Positions 1 to 11,944 of a stretch of DNA of 64,000 nt are shown piece by piece. The DNA is taken from the NCBI RefSeq assembly GCF_032854445.1, contig NC_088302.1, forward strand, positions 24,627,788 through 24,691,787, written 5' to 3'. The translations under genes were made by a program, and so were the position numbers. Origin of the DNA: Liolophura sinensis. Its lineage: Eukaryota; Mollusca; Polyplacophora; Chitonida; Chitonidae. The notes under the pieces were generated by a model. That model was not told where the DNA came from and ran no database searches. It worked only from the letters and a program-made list of their open reading frames with translations. Every line of letters begins with the position of its first letter. The stretch's first letter is position 1.

Positions 1-595
1 GGAAATGTAATTTCTGTAAGGCCCACGGAAATAAAGGTCAAAATGTTCATTCAATATGTGCCAGGGGAAAAAACTCAGCGCCCAACCCACGCATTTCATG
101 AAACCCTCATGTCGTTATAGACTTTCCTATTTCATGCTACCTACTGACTGATTCGATGATCGGTTTACTGAAGTTTATTCTGATTTCAAAGTGGTGCCTT
201 CCAAGAAATGTATTCAGGCGTTTGTGGGTGAAGAACTGGTTTATTGGCCAAAATAAATTGCGTTACGTGCACGTATAGGTTGTTAGACCATGAAGCCCTA
301 GCCAGTCAGTCTGCAAACAGTTAAGTGTCCGTTGATGGATCCACCTAAGATGTAATCATTTCTCCCTCCATATACTTTATATCGGTGGTATTTATTAAAT
401 GTTTATAAAAATACTTTTGGCTAAAAAACGTAACATATGTAAAAGAAACAAGAAGAAAGAAAAGAGGCATCTGTAAACATAGCTATTCCAATTTATTATT
501 GGTCAGTACCACCAAAATAAGTGCGGACAACTATCCCACTCTATGCCCCACCAGGATTGGGGGGGGGGGGGGGGGCGCTATGGGAATTCTCGTCA
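1..595. other. Non-coding, no gene seen
   Basis: AT-rich sequence without a credible open frame, splice signal or recognisable repeat, apart from a run of 17 consecutive G at 559-575. Short open frames here have no coding character. Confidence 0.5.
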
Positions 596-599
596 CTCT

Positions 600-1460
600 A
601 GGGCAGACGCGGACCGGTGTGAGAGCCTTGCAAAACTCCGGGTATCCGGTCAGAGATACTCATAAAGTGAAAACAATGACAAAAGCGTGACAAAGTCCTG
701 CCAGACAAAACGTCTTGACACCCATAGTCAAACATACAGCGGAACAAAAGTGCCATGGCGTGAAAAGTAAACATACGCGACTGTACATGACAGCCGTTAT
801 GTTCAGCATTTGGCGTATCGAATGATTTCCGCTGAGACTTAACGATTACAGATCGTGTTACCATCGATTCCCGAAAGTTTCAGGCACGGTTTAGATTTCA
901 TCACGTGGATGATCAATACTACCTTAATGATTGCCTGATAGTTAAGTAACACAGATCTGTAATTCTGCTGTCGATCTTTCAAGACCAATCATCCGCCGGA
1001 CCTTACATCGACTGGGAAATCTGCGCACCATTTTAGCGCGTTGGACATTGATATGGTGGACATATGCTAGCCGTGACCGGCTGACGCAATGCGGTGTACA
1101 GAATGATAATGGTCGTTCAACACATCGTTGTCATCACTGAACCCGGATAACTGTCACCTTTACTCTCCCGCAAATCAGGTGATAATTATTCTCGGCTTCT
1201 CGCTTTTTTTAGCGATATCACGAAGAATCTCTGTCACTGATTAGAAGTCTTTTTATTCAATGTGTTCACACTTCTTGTCTATCGTCCGATTAACAGACGT
1301 AATCACGGTGATAATGGCTTAGTGACTGTGTATGTTACGGCCAGAAAGAGTAGTCGTACTTACATCGTCAATAACCAGTTGAAAACGCCATCCTTTTCAA
1401 CAATTCCTATTCTACGAATGACGGCCAAACTCAGGTTTGTAAGAACACGGTAGATGTTTA
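600..1460 (+). repeat. Inverted copy of the V-W module block
   Basis: This stretch matches, in reverse orientation, the blocks at 11.95-12.7 kb and 21.05-21.8 kb. Shared landmarks include the segment reading GTAATTCTGCTGTCGAT near 960 (reverse complement ATCGACAGCAGAATTAC near 12420) and the start of the V module at 720-860. Read on the plus strand, 1128-1400 carries the W-type frame with the words PINRRN and DNG seen in the other two copies, but its frame is broken between the two halves. It is therefore a decayed, inverted paralogue of the minus-strand blocks further right. Function unknown. Confidence 0.6.
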
Positions 1461-1467
1461 CTTCCTA

Positions 1468-1560
1468 AGTAACCTGCGGATGGTTTTCCATCGTGAGTTT
1501 TCCCCGAGCTCTGCTTGGTTTCCTCCCACCCAGTAAAAATAAAATAAAACGATAAATAAA
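1468..1560 (+). repeat. Fragment of tRNA-derived SINE (family 1)
   Basis: Short diverged piece with the SINE words AACCTGCGGATGG and GTTTCCTCCCACC followed by an A-rich tail. The tRNA-like head is missing. Confidence 0.5.
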
Positions 1561-1799
1561 TATGACAGTAAAAGTTCATGGCATGATCAGTTCACAGTGA
1601 TGTGTGAAACACAGACAGACCCTTCTCCCTTGTGGTGCAATTGCGTCTACAGCCTTGCGTTTGTTGACGATCAGCTGTTTTTCAACCAGTATGGCCTGAA
1701 GTATCGTGTGTACTTCACGCCAGGGAAAGGTTGTCAGTAATATAGCACATTTCGATGATTTACCCTAAGCACACCTGTTTCATCCACCTTTAAATCCGA

Positions 1800-2012
1800 C
1801 AGCCATTGTACAAGTGAAAATTCCATCCAAATTCGCATCCACACAATTTCAATCCAACATAACTACAGTTCTCAGATGGCGACACTGCCCTCCAACATCT
1901 ACATCCCCACTCTTCCATCCCAATTTAACTCTAACATCCGCATCCCACATTTCCATCCGACATCCGCATCCCCACACTTCCATCCCTACTTAACTCCCGC
2001 ATCCAGAAACCA
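1800..2012 (+). repeat. Degenerate tandem repeat, ~37 bp unit
   Basis: Repeated words CATCCGCATCCCCACA and TTCCATCC recur about every 35-40 bases for 200 bases. The open frame across it (1876-2151) is low-complexity S/P/H and results from the repeat. Confidence 0.65.
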
Positions 2013-2219
2013 ACACTTCTTATCACCAATAATTACAATGCAACGACGTCACCGGAGACCACTTCCCTTCCACCAGTATGTCACGCGTCACATTCCTTCA
2101 CCAATAAAACTGGCCTCTATAAGTAAAAAACGTTCTCCAGCAAGTTGTTAAACAACGTCGAAATAAAACAATTAACAAGTCCTCAGCGTAGAAGTCAATC
2201 AGTCTAAGGCGTTATACAT

Positions 2220-2720
2220 GTGTGTGTGTAAAAGTGTACACACAGAAGATCTTGACCAGTACACTCCACCAGAGTTGAGAAGTGAACAGCCTGTGAAATA
2301 CCAGACGATAAGACTCTGATGAGATTCCCTTCACACAGATGCATGTGTCTTCTGCGCAGGTTCCCTCCTTTAGTCCTTCTCCACTATGCAAATATCTGCA
2401 CGGAGAACTGTTTGTAAGGCGAGCCGCGTGTTTGTGAAAATTCCTAATTCCCTCATTTATCAGACTTACCCTGACATATCTTATTTGCGTATCTGTATCC
2501 AAGGAGCAGTCTCCTACGCAGGAAATGTAACCTTGTGTAAAGCTGGCTCACCTTGACTAATGGAGTTCTACGCCAGATTTATCATAATTAAAATCTCATG
2601 AGCACACAGACTCAGCATTGTTCTGACGGACAGACCTTCGTATGGAAAGAAAAAAGGCGTAAGAATGAGGGTTTTGATCGAGGAACTATAAACACGAATT
2701 TCAAGACGTATGGAAGGTTT
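2220..2720 (-). pseudogene. Exon-like segment, paralogue of 44.35-44.83 kb
   Basis: On the minus strand three pieces match a plus-strand segment at 44.35-44.83 kb, in the same order. (1) A frame containing SIRLEIRVY and GLSVRTMLSLC; the paralogue reads TIRLDVRVY and GLSVRTILSLC. (2) A short piece ending LDTDTQIRYV just before a GTAAGT donor; the paralogue reads LDTGTQIRYV. (3) A downstream piece with CAED and VKGI. A pyrimidine tract ending in AG precedes piece 1's second half in both copies, as an intron acceptor would. Conservation of amino acids across many base changes suggests former coding sequence. No family is recognised and stops separate the pieces. Confidence 0.5.
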
Positions 2721-2725
2721 GATTC

Positions 2726-2980
2726 CTTGGTTAGCGCGCTAGCGCAGCGTTATGACCCAGCAGTCTCTCACCAATGTGGTCGCTGTGAGTAAGTCCAGCT
2801 CATGCTGGCTTCCTCTCCGTCCGTACGTGGGAAGGTCTGCGGAGCAACCTGCGGATGGTCGTGGGTTTCCCCCGGGGTCTGTCCGGTTTCCACCCTCCAT
2901 AATGCTGGCCGCCGTCGTATAAGTGAAATATTCTTGAGTAGGCCTACTGTGTAAAACACCAATCAAATAAATAAATAATT
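2726..2980 (+). mobile_element. SINE family 1, 5'-truncated head
   Basis: Begins inside the tRNA-like head (TTGGTTAGCGCGCTAGCGCA), then has a GTCGCTGTGAG B-box region, the conserved central segment (ACCTGCGGATGGTCGTGGGT, then AATGCTGGCCGCCGTCGT) and the tail ending AATCAAATAAATAAATAA. The layout is that of a tRNA-derived SINE mobilised by a LINE. Open frames on both strands here are by-products of the repeat. Confidence 0.85.
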
Positions 2981-2984
2981 TTGA

Positions 2985-3720
2985 TTAGGCCCTAACCTGT
3001 CATCATAAAACTACACTGTATTATGTTACCAACGTATAAATGAAATGGACAAAGGCGAAGTGGTAAGGTGTCTTGCGCACATGCATACTTGAACTATGAT
3101 GCCTGATCCTTCTTTCAAGTTAACTAAATTAGTGTTAATTTTAAAATATACAAAATTTAAAACGAATAAAAGCTTTTAGGGGAATAACAAGCCTGTTTTG
3201 CAACTCTTTTTTCTGTACTCTAGTATCACCTGTTGTACTGGGAAGCATCGAAGTCTTTATGTTTCAGAACATATTATCTAACTTTAGCCAAGGTAATATC
3301 CGTTTTGATGAATCTGAATGGATTCTATAACTAAGAGCGTCGGTTTATACCTGTATGATTTGCATTATTACCTGCACTTAATGAAAAATACTCAAAGGGA
3401 AATCGTTGTGATATTTACTCATTATTTCTGAGGATCGACTGGATGCTAGGAGTTTGATTCGTTGCGAAGATCTTATGGACAGAAGTAAATAATCATGCAG
3501 AAAAGTTTCTTGCCCATTGTTAGACCATTTCCAAGCACAGAATTATTTAAAAAAAAACAACAAAAAAAAACAATTTTACTACATGTGATAGCATGATAAC
3601 TCAGCGCTGTCCTAATCGCTATTCAAGTTTTAGGAGCACAAAAAGCTTAGGGACTCGTTTTTGTATATCCGAATTTACGTTTATATTTTCGAAATTTCGC
3701 TTAATTGACGAATGATAATT
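2985..3720. other. AT-rich non-coding spacer
   Basis: No gene, SINE or module match was seen. Contains an A-rich tract near 3548-3572. Confidence 0.5.
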
Positions 3721-3941
3721 TCATTTTGCGGTTTATGGTCAATTAGCTGACAAGATGAGTATACCTTATCTTCACTAATTCGAAAGCTTGGAGAGAATGA
3801 ATAACCAAACATTACATCTGAGTCTCAGACCAATGTTGACCGTAAAGCTGGGAGAATGGGTTTGAGTATATAGTTGATCTCCCCAGTGCCAGAAGTCTTA
3901 AGAAGCGTCCTTATCATGCTCCAGTGTACTCAGTACACTAC

Positions 3942-4195
3942 TATAGATTATGAACATATACATAAACTGAACGCATCAACACGGTGTTAACCTGGTTACA
4001 CGCACAAGAATCAGAATCTTGAGTATGCATTAAAAACATCCGACTTTTGTCCTTGTAGCGTCTCTTTGACGCCAGCCACTGTACCACTGAACAAAAGCCT
4101 CTCCCAAGAACAGGATGGCTGCTGACGTTCAGGAAAGAAGAGTTACAGATTTGGTCTGGATTTACACGGAACGTATTAGCTGTATCTTCCGGTAA
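3942..4195 (-). pseudogene. Module T, copy I
   Basis: Minus-strand open frame of about 84 codons aligned with module T of copy III (24594-24763). Both begin with an acidic ED word followed by A-x-TF and have a cysteine about 30 residues on. The position of the AG acceptor in the other copies reads AC here (CCTTAC versus CCTTAG), so the splice site looks lost. The frames of the two copies drift apart after about 20 residues through small indels. Product unknown; probably a dead or altered exon of the tandem family. Confidence 0.4.
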
Positions 4196-4832
4196 GGATT
4201 AACAAAAGATTTAATGTAACAACCCTACTTAATCTAGTTGTTTATCAGCACACTCTTTTAGAATTGGTTTAAAATATGTGTTACAGAAAGCTGTTAAAAC
4301 AGAATGTTCTCTTCGTAGATGGAATAGGTTTTTCTGTTCTTAAATTTGGTTTTGAAACCTAACATACGCCTTAAATTTAATCTGCATGTAAATGCTGAGT
4401 TAGTATCTGTTGCGAGCACCTGACTTAAGAGTCAGCAATGATGTACAGCAATACAAAGCAATGATAGTACATCGACCGTTATTCAGATTTGACACATCAT
4501 CGAGATACTATCCACAATGCCACTGAACTCTACCAATATGTTAATGTGAAATGAATAAACTCTACTTAGAAATAAACGAGTAGTAATGCAGGACAATCCA
4601 GAAACAACAACCAAGTATAGAAAACATTCAGTCCCTGAAGTAAACGATTTATCGGTGCTATACCAGACAGATAGATGATTCATTATCACACTGTTCTTTC
4701 AGATCTAAAGGCTTTTGGGTACAAATACTAATACGCGAAATGAATCCGCACTTGTGTATTCCACAGCTCATCAATGCAATCAAACAAACGTCACACCGAT
4801 GTCTGAACAGTTAGCCGCTTCTAGATCAGAAT

Positions 4833-4967
4833 TTAATGAGATTGCGCATTGACCTTGTCAGCCACAGAGGACAATTTCCGGTTGATTCTCTCCGTCACGG
4901 ATAAGTTACATGCAGGTACTTTTCTCCTGCGGGGTAAAGGAGATATTTCTCATTAGCTTAATTGCTC
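4833..4967 (-). pseudogene. Module S, copy I (stops at codons 5-6)
   Basis: A TTTCAG acceptor precedes a stretch of exactly 45 codons ending QSH-stop. It aligns with the intact 52-codon module S at 26771-26926, so the length difference is a whole number of codons (21 bases). The second half is open and similar (RRK-P, then ER, then K-L-S). Codons 5 and 6 are stops. This looks like a recently inactivated copy of a real terminal exon. Confidence 0.5.
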
Positions 4968-5212
4968 CTGAAACGAGAGATGACTATGTTGAAATATATA
5001 TTAATCCACAATCAAAACCTAGGGAGACAAGAAATCTCAATACCTATTGACCCACGTTCATTAAATGTTTCCTGGTCTAGACGACAGATCATTGTTTTAA
5101 TCTGTACGCACAAATGGCACAACCTGTACTCTTATAATCGACATTATTTGCGATTACACAACTACATGTAATTGCGGCGGTTCGAACTGCCTCTGCTATG
5201 GATACTAGAAAG

Positions 5213-5421
5213 TCAGATGTACAGTGTGATGTTTGACTTATTTTCAGGGTTGATATATTCTCCAGCTGATTTACGTGGTACATCCAAACCGTGAGTGTTT
5301 AGGGCGGAGATTATTATCTGTCTACGTATTTTTGACAATAATTTCTGGTTGTCCTTGAATTGTGTAATAAAGTAATCCAGCATATATATAATATTAAGAG
5401 CCATTTCATAATTTTTCTTAT
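5213..5421 (-). CDS. Module Q, copy I: putative terminal exon of unknown gene
   Basis: Minus strand. A pyrimidine-rich stretch ends in CTCAAG at the exon edge, followed by 2 bases and 69 codons up to a stop. The frame contains YMLDYFITQF, then SKIRRQIII, SALNTHG and KSAGEYINPENK. It is lysine- and isoleucine-rich without low complexity. The same MLDY word and spacing to a basic helix recur in the exon at 17218-17434, and a stop-bearing relative is at 27545-27613. The final stop may instead be read-through past a donor, since GTA/GTT candidates lie inside. No known domain recognised. Its neighbours on the same strand are modules R upstream and S and T downstream. Confidence 0.45.
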
Positions 5422-6107
5422 CTTGAGTATTAGAGAAAGTAGATGAAAAAAAACACAAACGGAATGAATGGTCATGGCCATGCACATCGGCCATATTTCA
5501 ATCATAACGCTGTAAAGAATAAAGAGGAAAACATTAGATTAGTATTAAGAATATTTGGTATAATTTCGTTAACTTCAAAACTATTATCACAGGTCATTAG
5601 TAAGTCCAAAACAGTCGTCACAAATGTTTACACATTGTATTACATACGCAACCTCCAAAAGGCTGATGGAGATGTTGTGGTTGTAATACTGTCTTGTGGC
5701 GTAAAAACCATAATTATTTATTGTTTGTAAAGTGTAAATATACATATACGGAAGCTTTAAATATGTTACTCGGTATGTGTACAGCCTGTTTACACGGACA
5801 ACTTGCCTACTTGATCCAGGGTACTGTGGTTTCTTGTCAAGCTGGTGAAATCGATCTGTCACAATAAAGCTGTCTTAAATAACTAACCAAGCCGACTTAA
5901 AATGTCGTCTTTCTGTAAAGTTTGAAAAAAAAAACATTTCACAAAGTTTCTTTTCACAAAGTGCTAAACAACGCCCAAAGGTACTGGGAGTAAAGAAACA
6001 TGCGAGGTCATTGATGCTTCTCTTGTCTAAACCAGTTGTGAGAGAAAGTAATTTTGATGAGAAAAACTCTTTAAAGTCTAAGTGCAAATGTGACAATTTT
6101 CAAATTC

Positions 6108-6181
6108 TTAACTGAAAAATAAAGATAATTTTCTGAGAGCTGCTTTGTTCACTAAAGAAGAACCAAGTAATGCGAAACCTC
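6108..6181 (-). pseudogene. Module R, copy I (short)
   Basis: Acceptor CCGTTTCTCAG, then 2 bases and 24 codons to a stop. The start (G-F-A-L-L-G-S-S-L) parallels L-P-F-L-G-N-S-L in the other copies, with the same 2-base phase. It is shorter and more diverged than the copies at 14.94-15.05, 29.7-29.8 and 33.8-34.0 kb. Confidence 0.4.
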
Positions 6182-6892
6182 CTGAGAAACGGGAGAATCA
6201 GTGGATGGTGAAGACACTGCATTTCTGAATACTGTAAAAAACACACAACTCACCTGCAAAGTTATAACTATTTAAGACACAGTGATGGCCAATAAAACCA
6301 TGATACAGGCTATATACACCTCCAACCCCAATGATGGAGGTCAAGTTACAATGAGTTGTTAATTATTCACATTGGTCATTATCTTTATTTAGAAAGGCAA
6401 TGTTCGCAAAAATCCATTTAAATTTACCTCTAGATAGCGGGAAAACTATAAAAAGGTGTACTTCGAAACAATTACATTATTTAAAAACCGCATGCACATT
6501 TCCAAAATACAGCATATTTCATGCATGGGATGAAAAGTTTGGAGCAAAGTGCAAAAGCTAATTCTCAACGGCTTTTCCTGGAAAATAAAAACTCGGAGAT
6601 TCGGACTCAATTTCCTAAAAAAAAATTCCCATGGTATCCCATTGCATGCACGCTAAACCGAAGTAAGTGAGCCATATTTATTACTATTACATGTATAAGT
6701 AGTAGTCAATTCTTTTTTATAATTACCACTTCTCTTGGCAGTCTTGGGTTTTCAGGAAAACATGAACGATGAATGCTAACTGCTAGCAAAGTGGACCAAA
6801 TTTAAGTCAGTCTTAAATTACTGGAAAAATCGAATTACGTTGCTTGCAAATATTCTACGTACATATAGTTCGGCATTTTACCGATAGTGCGT

Positions 6893-6992
6893 GTACACAA
6901 GGCTCCTCATTAACTCGACTGCGGCCTTCCCGTAACACAAATCTTAGGCGTGTTTGAACACATTGATGTAGCACTCACTGCTGTAGTCTGTC
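6893..6992 (-). pseudogene. Module A, copy I (internal stop)
   Basis: Minus-strand relative of the 103-base module A exons at 17909-18011 and 35575-35677. It keeps ECY, F-K-H and DLC but has a stop after the FKHA word and lacks exactly one codon after DLC. Probably inactive. Confidence 0.5.
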
Positions 6993-6999
6993 CTTAGTT

Positions 7000-7725
7000 A
7001 CTGTCTCAAGCGTCACCACAGCTCTCATTTAACACTGGCTATAACAAAAATCCCCGGGAATAAATGACTGTGAGGGATGCCGCTCCAGTTTTGCAAACAG
7101 CACTTAACCCTCATCCGCGAATCTACACGGTTTACTACTTTTTGTCAGGTTTACACGGATATTCGGATTTCCTGGCATCACGGTGACGCTTTTAAGACAA
7201 GGACATAAACCGTCGCTGGGCAAACAGAACCAGAATTAAACTGGAATCACGACTTTCTTTCTCGCATATGGTCACCGGTAAAGAGCGAATCATTCTGGAA
7301 GCCAGAAAGCGGCCTTCGTCTCCCCCATGTGTTATCATTGCCCCTTGGGTAAGGGGCAGGACACTGTGTGAACGTCCTAGGTTACGTCATATATTCGTGT
7401 TGTTCACTCGAAGCCTTCAGGTCGCCAGTTCAACAACAACAAAAATATTAAAAAACTCAAAAATTAAAGCCAACAACCACAACAAAAAAGGCAAAACTAT
7501 TGCCACAATTCCCAGGAACAACAACCACAACTTAACAGATTCTGTATATTGGTTTTATTATATAAACTTCAACAATTAAGAACTATTGGTACCGAAAGTA
7601 TGCAGGATTAGCAGTCTTGACAGAGATGACTTAGAAATGTGAAATGAGTCATACGTGGTTTCGAAGTGAAAGCAACCAGCAGTACTTAACAACTCATGGT
7701 GGCCTACTAGCTATTAACATTATAG
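7000..7725. repeat. Flank of module A conserved between copies
   Basis: Bases 7000-7260 closely match 18020-18280 and, in part, 35680-35825 (shared words TGGCTATAACAAAAA and GTTTACACGGATATTCGGAT). No coding frame is conserved over it. The 7268-7579 open frame falls in an AAC-rich low-complexity stretch and is not supported. Confidence 0.6.
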
Positions 7726-7729
7726 CATT

Positions 7730-7983
7730 TATTTATTTATTTATTTATTTGATTGGTGTTTTATGCCGTACTCAAGAATATTTCACTTATACGAAGGCGG
7801 CCAGCATTATGGTATTAGGAAACAGGGCAGAGCCCGAGGGAAACCCACGACCATCCGCAGGTTGCTCCGCAGACCTTCCCACTTAAAAAGCTGGACTTCA
7901 ACTCACAGCCACCGCATTGGTGAGAGGCTTCTAGGTCATTACGCTGCGCTAGCGGGCTAACCATCTGAACCACGGAGGCCCCC
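7730..7983 (-). mobile_element. SINE family 1, near full length
   Basis: Reverse-oriented SINE with tail (TTTATTT)n at the left and tRNA-like head ending CACGGAGGCCCCC at the right. Imperfect 10-base target duplications flank it: TTATAGCATT at 7720-7729 and TTACAGCATT at 7984-7993. It inserted between module A and block B of copy I and is absent from the other copies. Confidence 0.85.
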
Positions 7984-8189
7984 TTACAGCATTGAAGAAA
8001 ACGTTTTGAATATTGGCATCTATACGTTGGTTGGATTTAGGGTTATGATTTGCATATTGTTCAGTAGCAAATTGGTCACACAGAGGAGTTGCATTGCCGT
8101 ACAAGAGTCTATATCAAGTGTGTTTAATGTTATCTTATTGAATACATGATATGTGGTCTGGGAAAACCATCACACCAGTACCTTCAGTA

Positions 8190-8660
8190 TACAAGATAAA
8201 CCTCTTAGATGAAAGTCTGCGTTGTTCAAACAGCTCTCGCACAATACAAGCTACTGACTGGCCACTAATTAAAGCAGCTAATATGGCCTTGTCTGCTTTA
8301 GTTGTATCTATTTAAAGACCCCTCATCAGGCTTTATCTTCATCTCATTGGTTAACGTCGAGTAAGTCCACTACAGGTCTGAATCTATAATGGATCACAAC
8401 TTCGGCTTGAAATCCGGATGAACGTCTTATAGCCATGGTTCTCTGTAAGGATTCACCCAGTACATATTGTGATTAGCTGACCTAAATCAACGGCAAAGTT
8501 ATACTGAAACGATACGAAAGGTTTCTTAATAGACACAGGTACTAATGTAATGGGGGATATCAGCTCTGAGAAGCTTTGTTCCGTCGCTATTTGCTCTCTT
8601 CTTCAAAGTACGCGTGCGTTTGTGAACAAGTAATCAAGACTACTTTTAAAGGATTAAAAC
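8190..8660. repeat. Block B, copy I
   Basis: Matches 18560-18850 and 36700-37040. Shared landmarks include GATTAGCTGACCTAAATCAA, then a GAAACG/GAAAGGTTTCTTAATAGACA stretch and an AAGCTTTGTTCC-like end. No frame stays open across copies on either strand, so I treat it as duplicated non-coding DNA. Confidence 0.65.
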
Positions 8661-9155
8661 ACATTAGCCTCTAACACAAGGATGGACATGGGGAATTTTT
8701 TTCAGAAACAAACATAGAAGTGAAACATGACTATGGAAAGTAAAACCCATAGCTTGAAATCTCTAAAACAATAAGCTCGAAGACATACTGGATGATGATC
8801 GTAAAGGGTAAGGCTCTAACTTACTCTAGGTGATAACCATACAGTTTGTTCACATTACGATGACATTCTTTTAGTTATAGGTAATGGGGTATTACTGACT
8901 GGGGCATTACGCACAATTTTCCTTATTTTGCTCCTACATTTCGCTGTTTAACGTTTTACTTGTAGTTCTCACAGTTAATGGAGCGTCAGAATATTCTTGA
9001 CCGAGTTATTGCAGTTTTCTTGAGGCTTTGGCAAGAATAAGATGTTGACTGTGCGCTATCGTGTAGCCTTGCATGATGTTCGCACTATAACGTGTGAAGT
9101 TTTGTTTGGTTGCATGGGATTTTAATGGGACTGTCAACATCATTTCCTGCTAGGA
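8661..9155. other. Spacer between block B and SINE
   Basis: Weak similarity to 18860-19110 at the left edge (ACATGGGG, CTCTAAAACAATAAGCTCGA versus a related word at 18980). Otherwise no feature seen. Confidence 0.4.
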
Positions 9156-9421
9156 TTTTATTTATTTATTTGATTGGTGTTTTATGCCGTACTCAAGAAT
9201 ATTTCACTTATACGACGGCGGCCAGCATTACAGTGGGAAGAAACCGGGCAGAGCCCGGGGAAACCCACGATCATCCGCAGGTTGCTGACAGACCTTCCCA
9301 CGTACGACCGTAGAGGTAGCCAGCATGAACTGAACTTGAACTCACAGCGACCGCATTGGTGAGAGGCTCCTGGGTGATTACGCTACGCTAGCGCGCTAAC
9401 CAACTGAACCACGGAGGCCCC
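9156..9421 (-). mobile_element. SINE family 1, full length with target duplication
   Basis: Reverse-oriented complete copy, tail TTTTATTTATTT on the left and head GGAGGCCCC on the right. It is flanked by an 11-base duplication with one mismatch: TCCTGCTAGGA at 9145-9155 and TCCTGCTGGGA at 9422-9432. The minus strand carries an A-box-like TTGGTTAGCGCGCTAGCG and a B-box-like GTGAGTTCAAG. Confidence 0.9.
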
Positions 9422-9659
9422 TCCTGCTGGGATGATTTCTTTTCACAATAATTGTTTTAAATAGTGATTTACTAACCTAAAAAGGAAAGTTGATACACAT
9501 GGTAGATGCACTCAAGGACTTGCATATTTAAAGGCCGTGGAACTGTTGTATTGCACTTAGCCCATTTGAAGGTCAAATTGACCAAAGTGTATATGTTCCT
9601 CCTTTGATTTTGTCACATCCACGTTTGACATCTGTTTAATTCGCGACATCAGTCTTACT

Positions 9660-10250
9660 TCTCAAACCACTAAGGCTTCATGGCAACCAAGAAGACGAAC
9701 TCACATGTACCATCACGGTAATTCCAGGATGCTGAATGACTGGAAAATAAAACAAGGCCGGTTTTAAAAAAATCTCAGAATCGATTAGGCTGTTGTGCTG
9801 TTCATGGCTTATTACACCAGAGATGTAATTTCTCCATAGCCAAAGGCTTTTACCTCAACCTGTATTAAATGAAGCGGCCAACAAAAAGTCAGCCTTATTA
9901 CACTATACCCAGCGCTATCGGTGCATTGTTTAAATCGGAAAAATTAGAGATTCCTGCAAAGTGAAAATCTCTCAGTTTTTTTTGATATAATTATAACGTT
10001 TATGTAGCATTAAGTGTGGCATCAGCATTTGAAACTGATGTGCTGTGACTTTCTCGAGTTGCGTAATCAATTCCCAGAACTTGCAAAGGTGTTCCCAGAA
10101 TTTGGAAATAACATGTATTAAAGTTCGATTTCTCGCCATGTTGCATTCTTTGGCTGTATTAATTATCCCAGCTCGCGACCTCCTACATTTTGTCAACATA
10201 ATATCATGGTGAGCAATTCTCATTGTCGTAAATCATTTCACCAGAATTGA
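9660..10250. repeat. Block C, copy I
   Basis: Matches 19570-20060 and, in two parts, 39655-39870 and 40735-41000. Landmarks are TCGATTAGGCTGTTGTG and a TTATTACACC word. An 83-residue minus-strand frame at 9972-10223 starts with a methionine, but it is not kept open in the other copies and I do not call it a gene. Confidence 0.65.
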
Positions 10251-10299
10251 CACATCTCCTTGCATAAAGGTAAATATACATCATATTCCAGTATTAAAT

Positions 10300-11940
10300 G
10301 TAAAAAAATAGGTCTGGGTGAAATGCCTAATTTCTTATTTCTGATTGGCCATTTGTCACTCGTCAAACATGTCAAAAGGAGGTATATTGGCACACTTTTT
10401 AATTCTGCGCTAACCTAATTTATGTCATTGTAACTGATTTCATCACATTCACATTGGCTTTTCCAAAAGTTCATATAGTATAGTCGTAAATTATTTCCAC
10501 AAAAGTAGTCCCCTTACATGGATGGTTTCTATATTCTCTATCCCGACATTATTGCACATAATACCGATTTTTGTCTTCAGTTCTGGTTTGCATGGGATAA
10601 ATGTCTATATATCTACTGATTAAACACACTGACAACTGTACTCATTAACACGCTCGTTCGTAGGAACAATTTCACCCGTCATGCAAATGCTGTAACACAT
10701 CCTGTAGGACAACACTGCTGTAAGACTACAATGAAACTTCGCATTAACACACTCGGTGTTTCTTCTCTGATGTTAGGAGAGGGCTGTAGCTCTGTGCATA
10801 AGGTGTGGGACTCTTGACCTCTATGCACACGACATGAGGGTTCATTCCCTGCATTGGGCAGGGATTTTTGTAGATTTCCCCGCTGTCATTACTCGTGGAA
10901 TCTTGGTGACAAAAAGCAACCGACGTTTCTTGAATATGATGACATTAAACGCGTTAAATATGACATTAAATATGATATGACATAAAGGTATTTCAGATCC
11001 AATAAAAGTCGTTAATACCTTAAAGTTATGCCAAGGCCACAGAGATGAAGTAACTCCTGAAAAAAAGGTATCCGCAATGTTCGATTCTTTTAATTCGTCA
11101 GCCTATGTATTGGTGGCATCCTGAGTTTTGTTCGACGCCTATCGATTTTTCTTGGTTATAGGGCTCATTCAGATATAGCAATATATGGTCATTTCTTTTG
11201 CTGAAGGGTGAGATGCGGTAACCTGGCCATGATACATTCGGTGGTATCGACTCCATGCAGTGGTACCTTTTATAGAAAAGCCTTACGTTTCGTATAGAGA
11301 GTAGTTACTCATTATAGACAGCAGTATCCTCTTGCAGAACGTGGTTTTATTGATTATAGGAGAGTGCAAATGTAAGGAATATTAGATGATAACACAAGTG
11401 GGTTATACGTCTGTGGCGGTCCCGGGTAGTTGGACAAAGACTGATATAGGCTGAAAAAGCTGGATTTCACAAGAGTTCGGCTTCCATTGGCGTCATTCAC
11501 AAAAGGAATTACTGAAACCAAGTCAAGGTGAATGGCCTGTTATTATCAGGTAATGTACAAAGATGTGTCCCGTATTCAGAGCGCATGCCTTGCCCATAGT
11601 TAATTAACCTGTAGAATTGTGTGATGGGTTTAATCGTTTTTGTCAAGGATAGCTCCGTCAAACGCTGCTTAACATGAACGTATTCTTACATGTTATGTCC
11701 AACATTTACTAAACTAGGTCGAAATTTTGAACAATTGTAGAGTTACTCTAGTGTAATCATTGGTCAATGAACGTAAAGAAGACACTGCTTTCTAACAACC
11801 ATTAACACAAACACCTGCATAATCAATGCATATAACTGGACCGCACTGTGCTTCCAATGTGAATTTTGATTATGTGCCTAAAGCGTCGACTGTATCTCCC
11901 TAGATTACTGCAAAAACTTATTAATGATTTTGACTTATGA
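10300..11940. other. Intervening non-coding DNA
   Basis: Apart from the tRNA-like relic at 10783-10860 and a short direct repeat of AAATATGACATTAAATATGA near 10955-10980, nothing is recognised. Confidence 0.45.
10783..10860 (+). other. tRNA-like promoter relic
   Basis: TAGCTCTGTGCATAAGG resembles a tRNA A box, and GGGTTCATTCCC about 50 bases later resembles a B box. The intervening arm does not fold into a clean cloverleaf by eye, so this is more likely a SINE head or tRNA pseudogene than a working tRNA. Confidence 0.35.
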
Positions 11941-11944
11941 CTTA

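Noticed and set aside
9972-10223. 83-residue ATG-initiated minus-strand protein in block C
   Set aside because: The aligned positions in copies II and IV have multiple stops in that frame, and no conserved words were seen.
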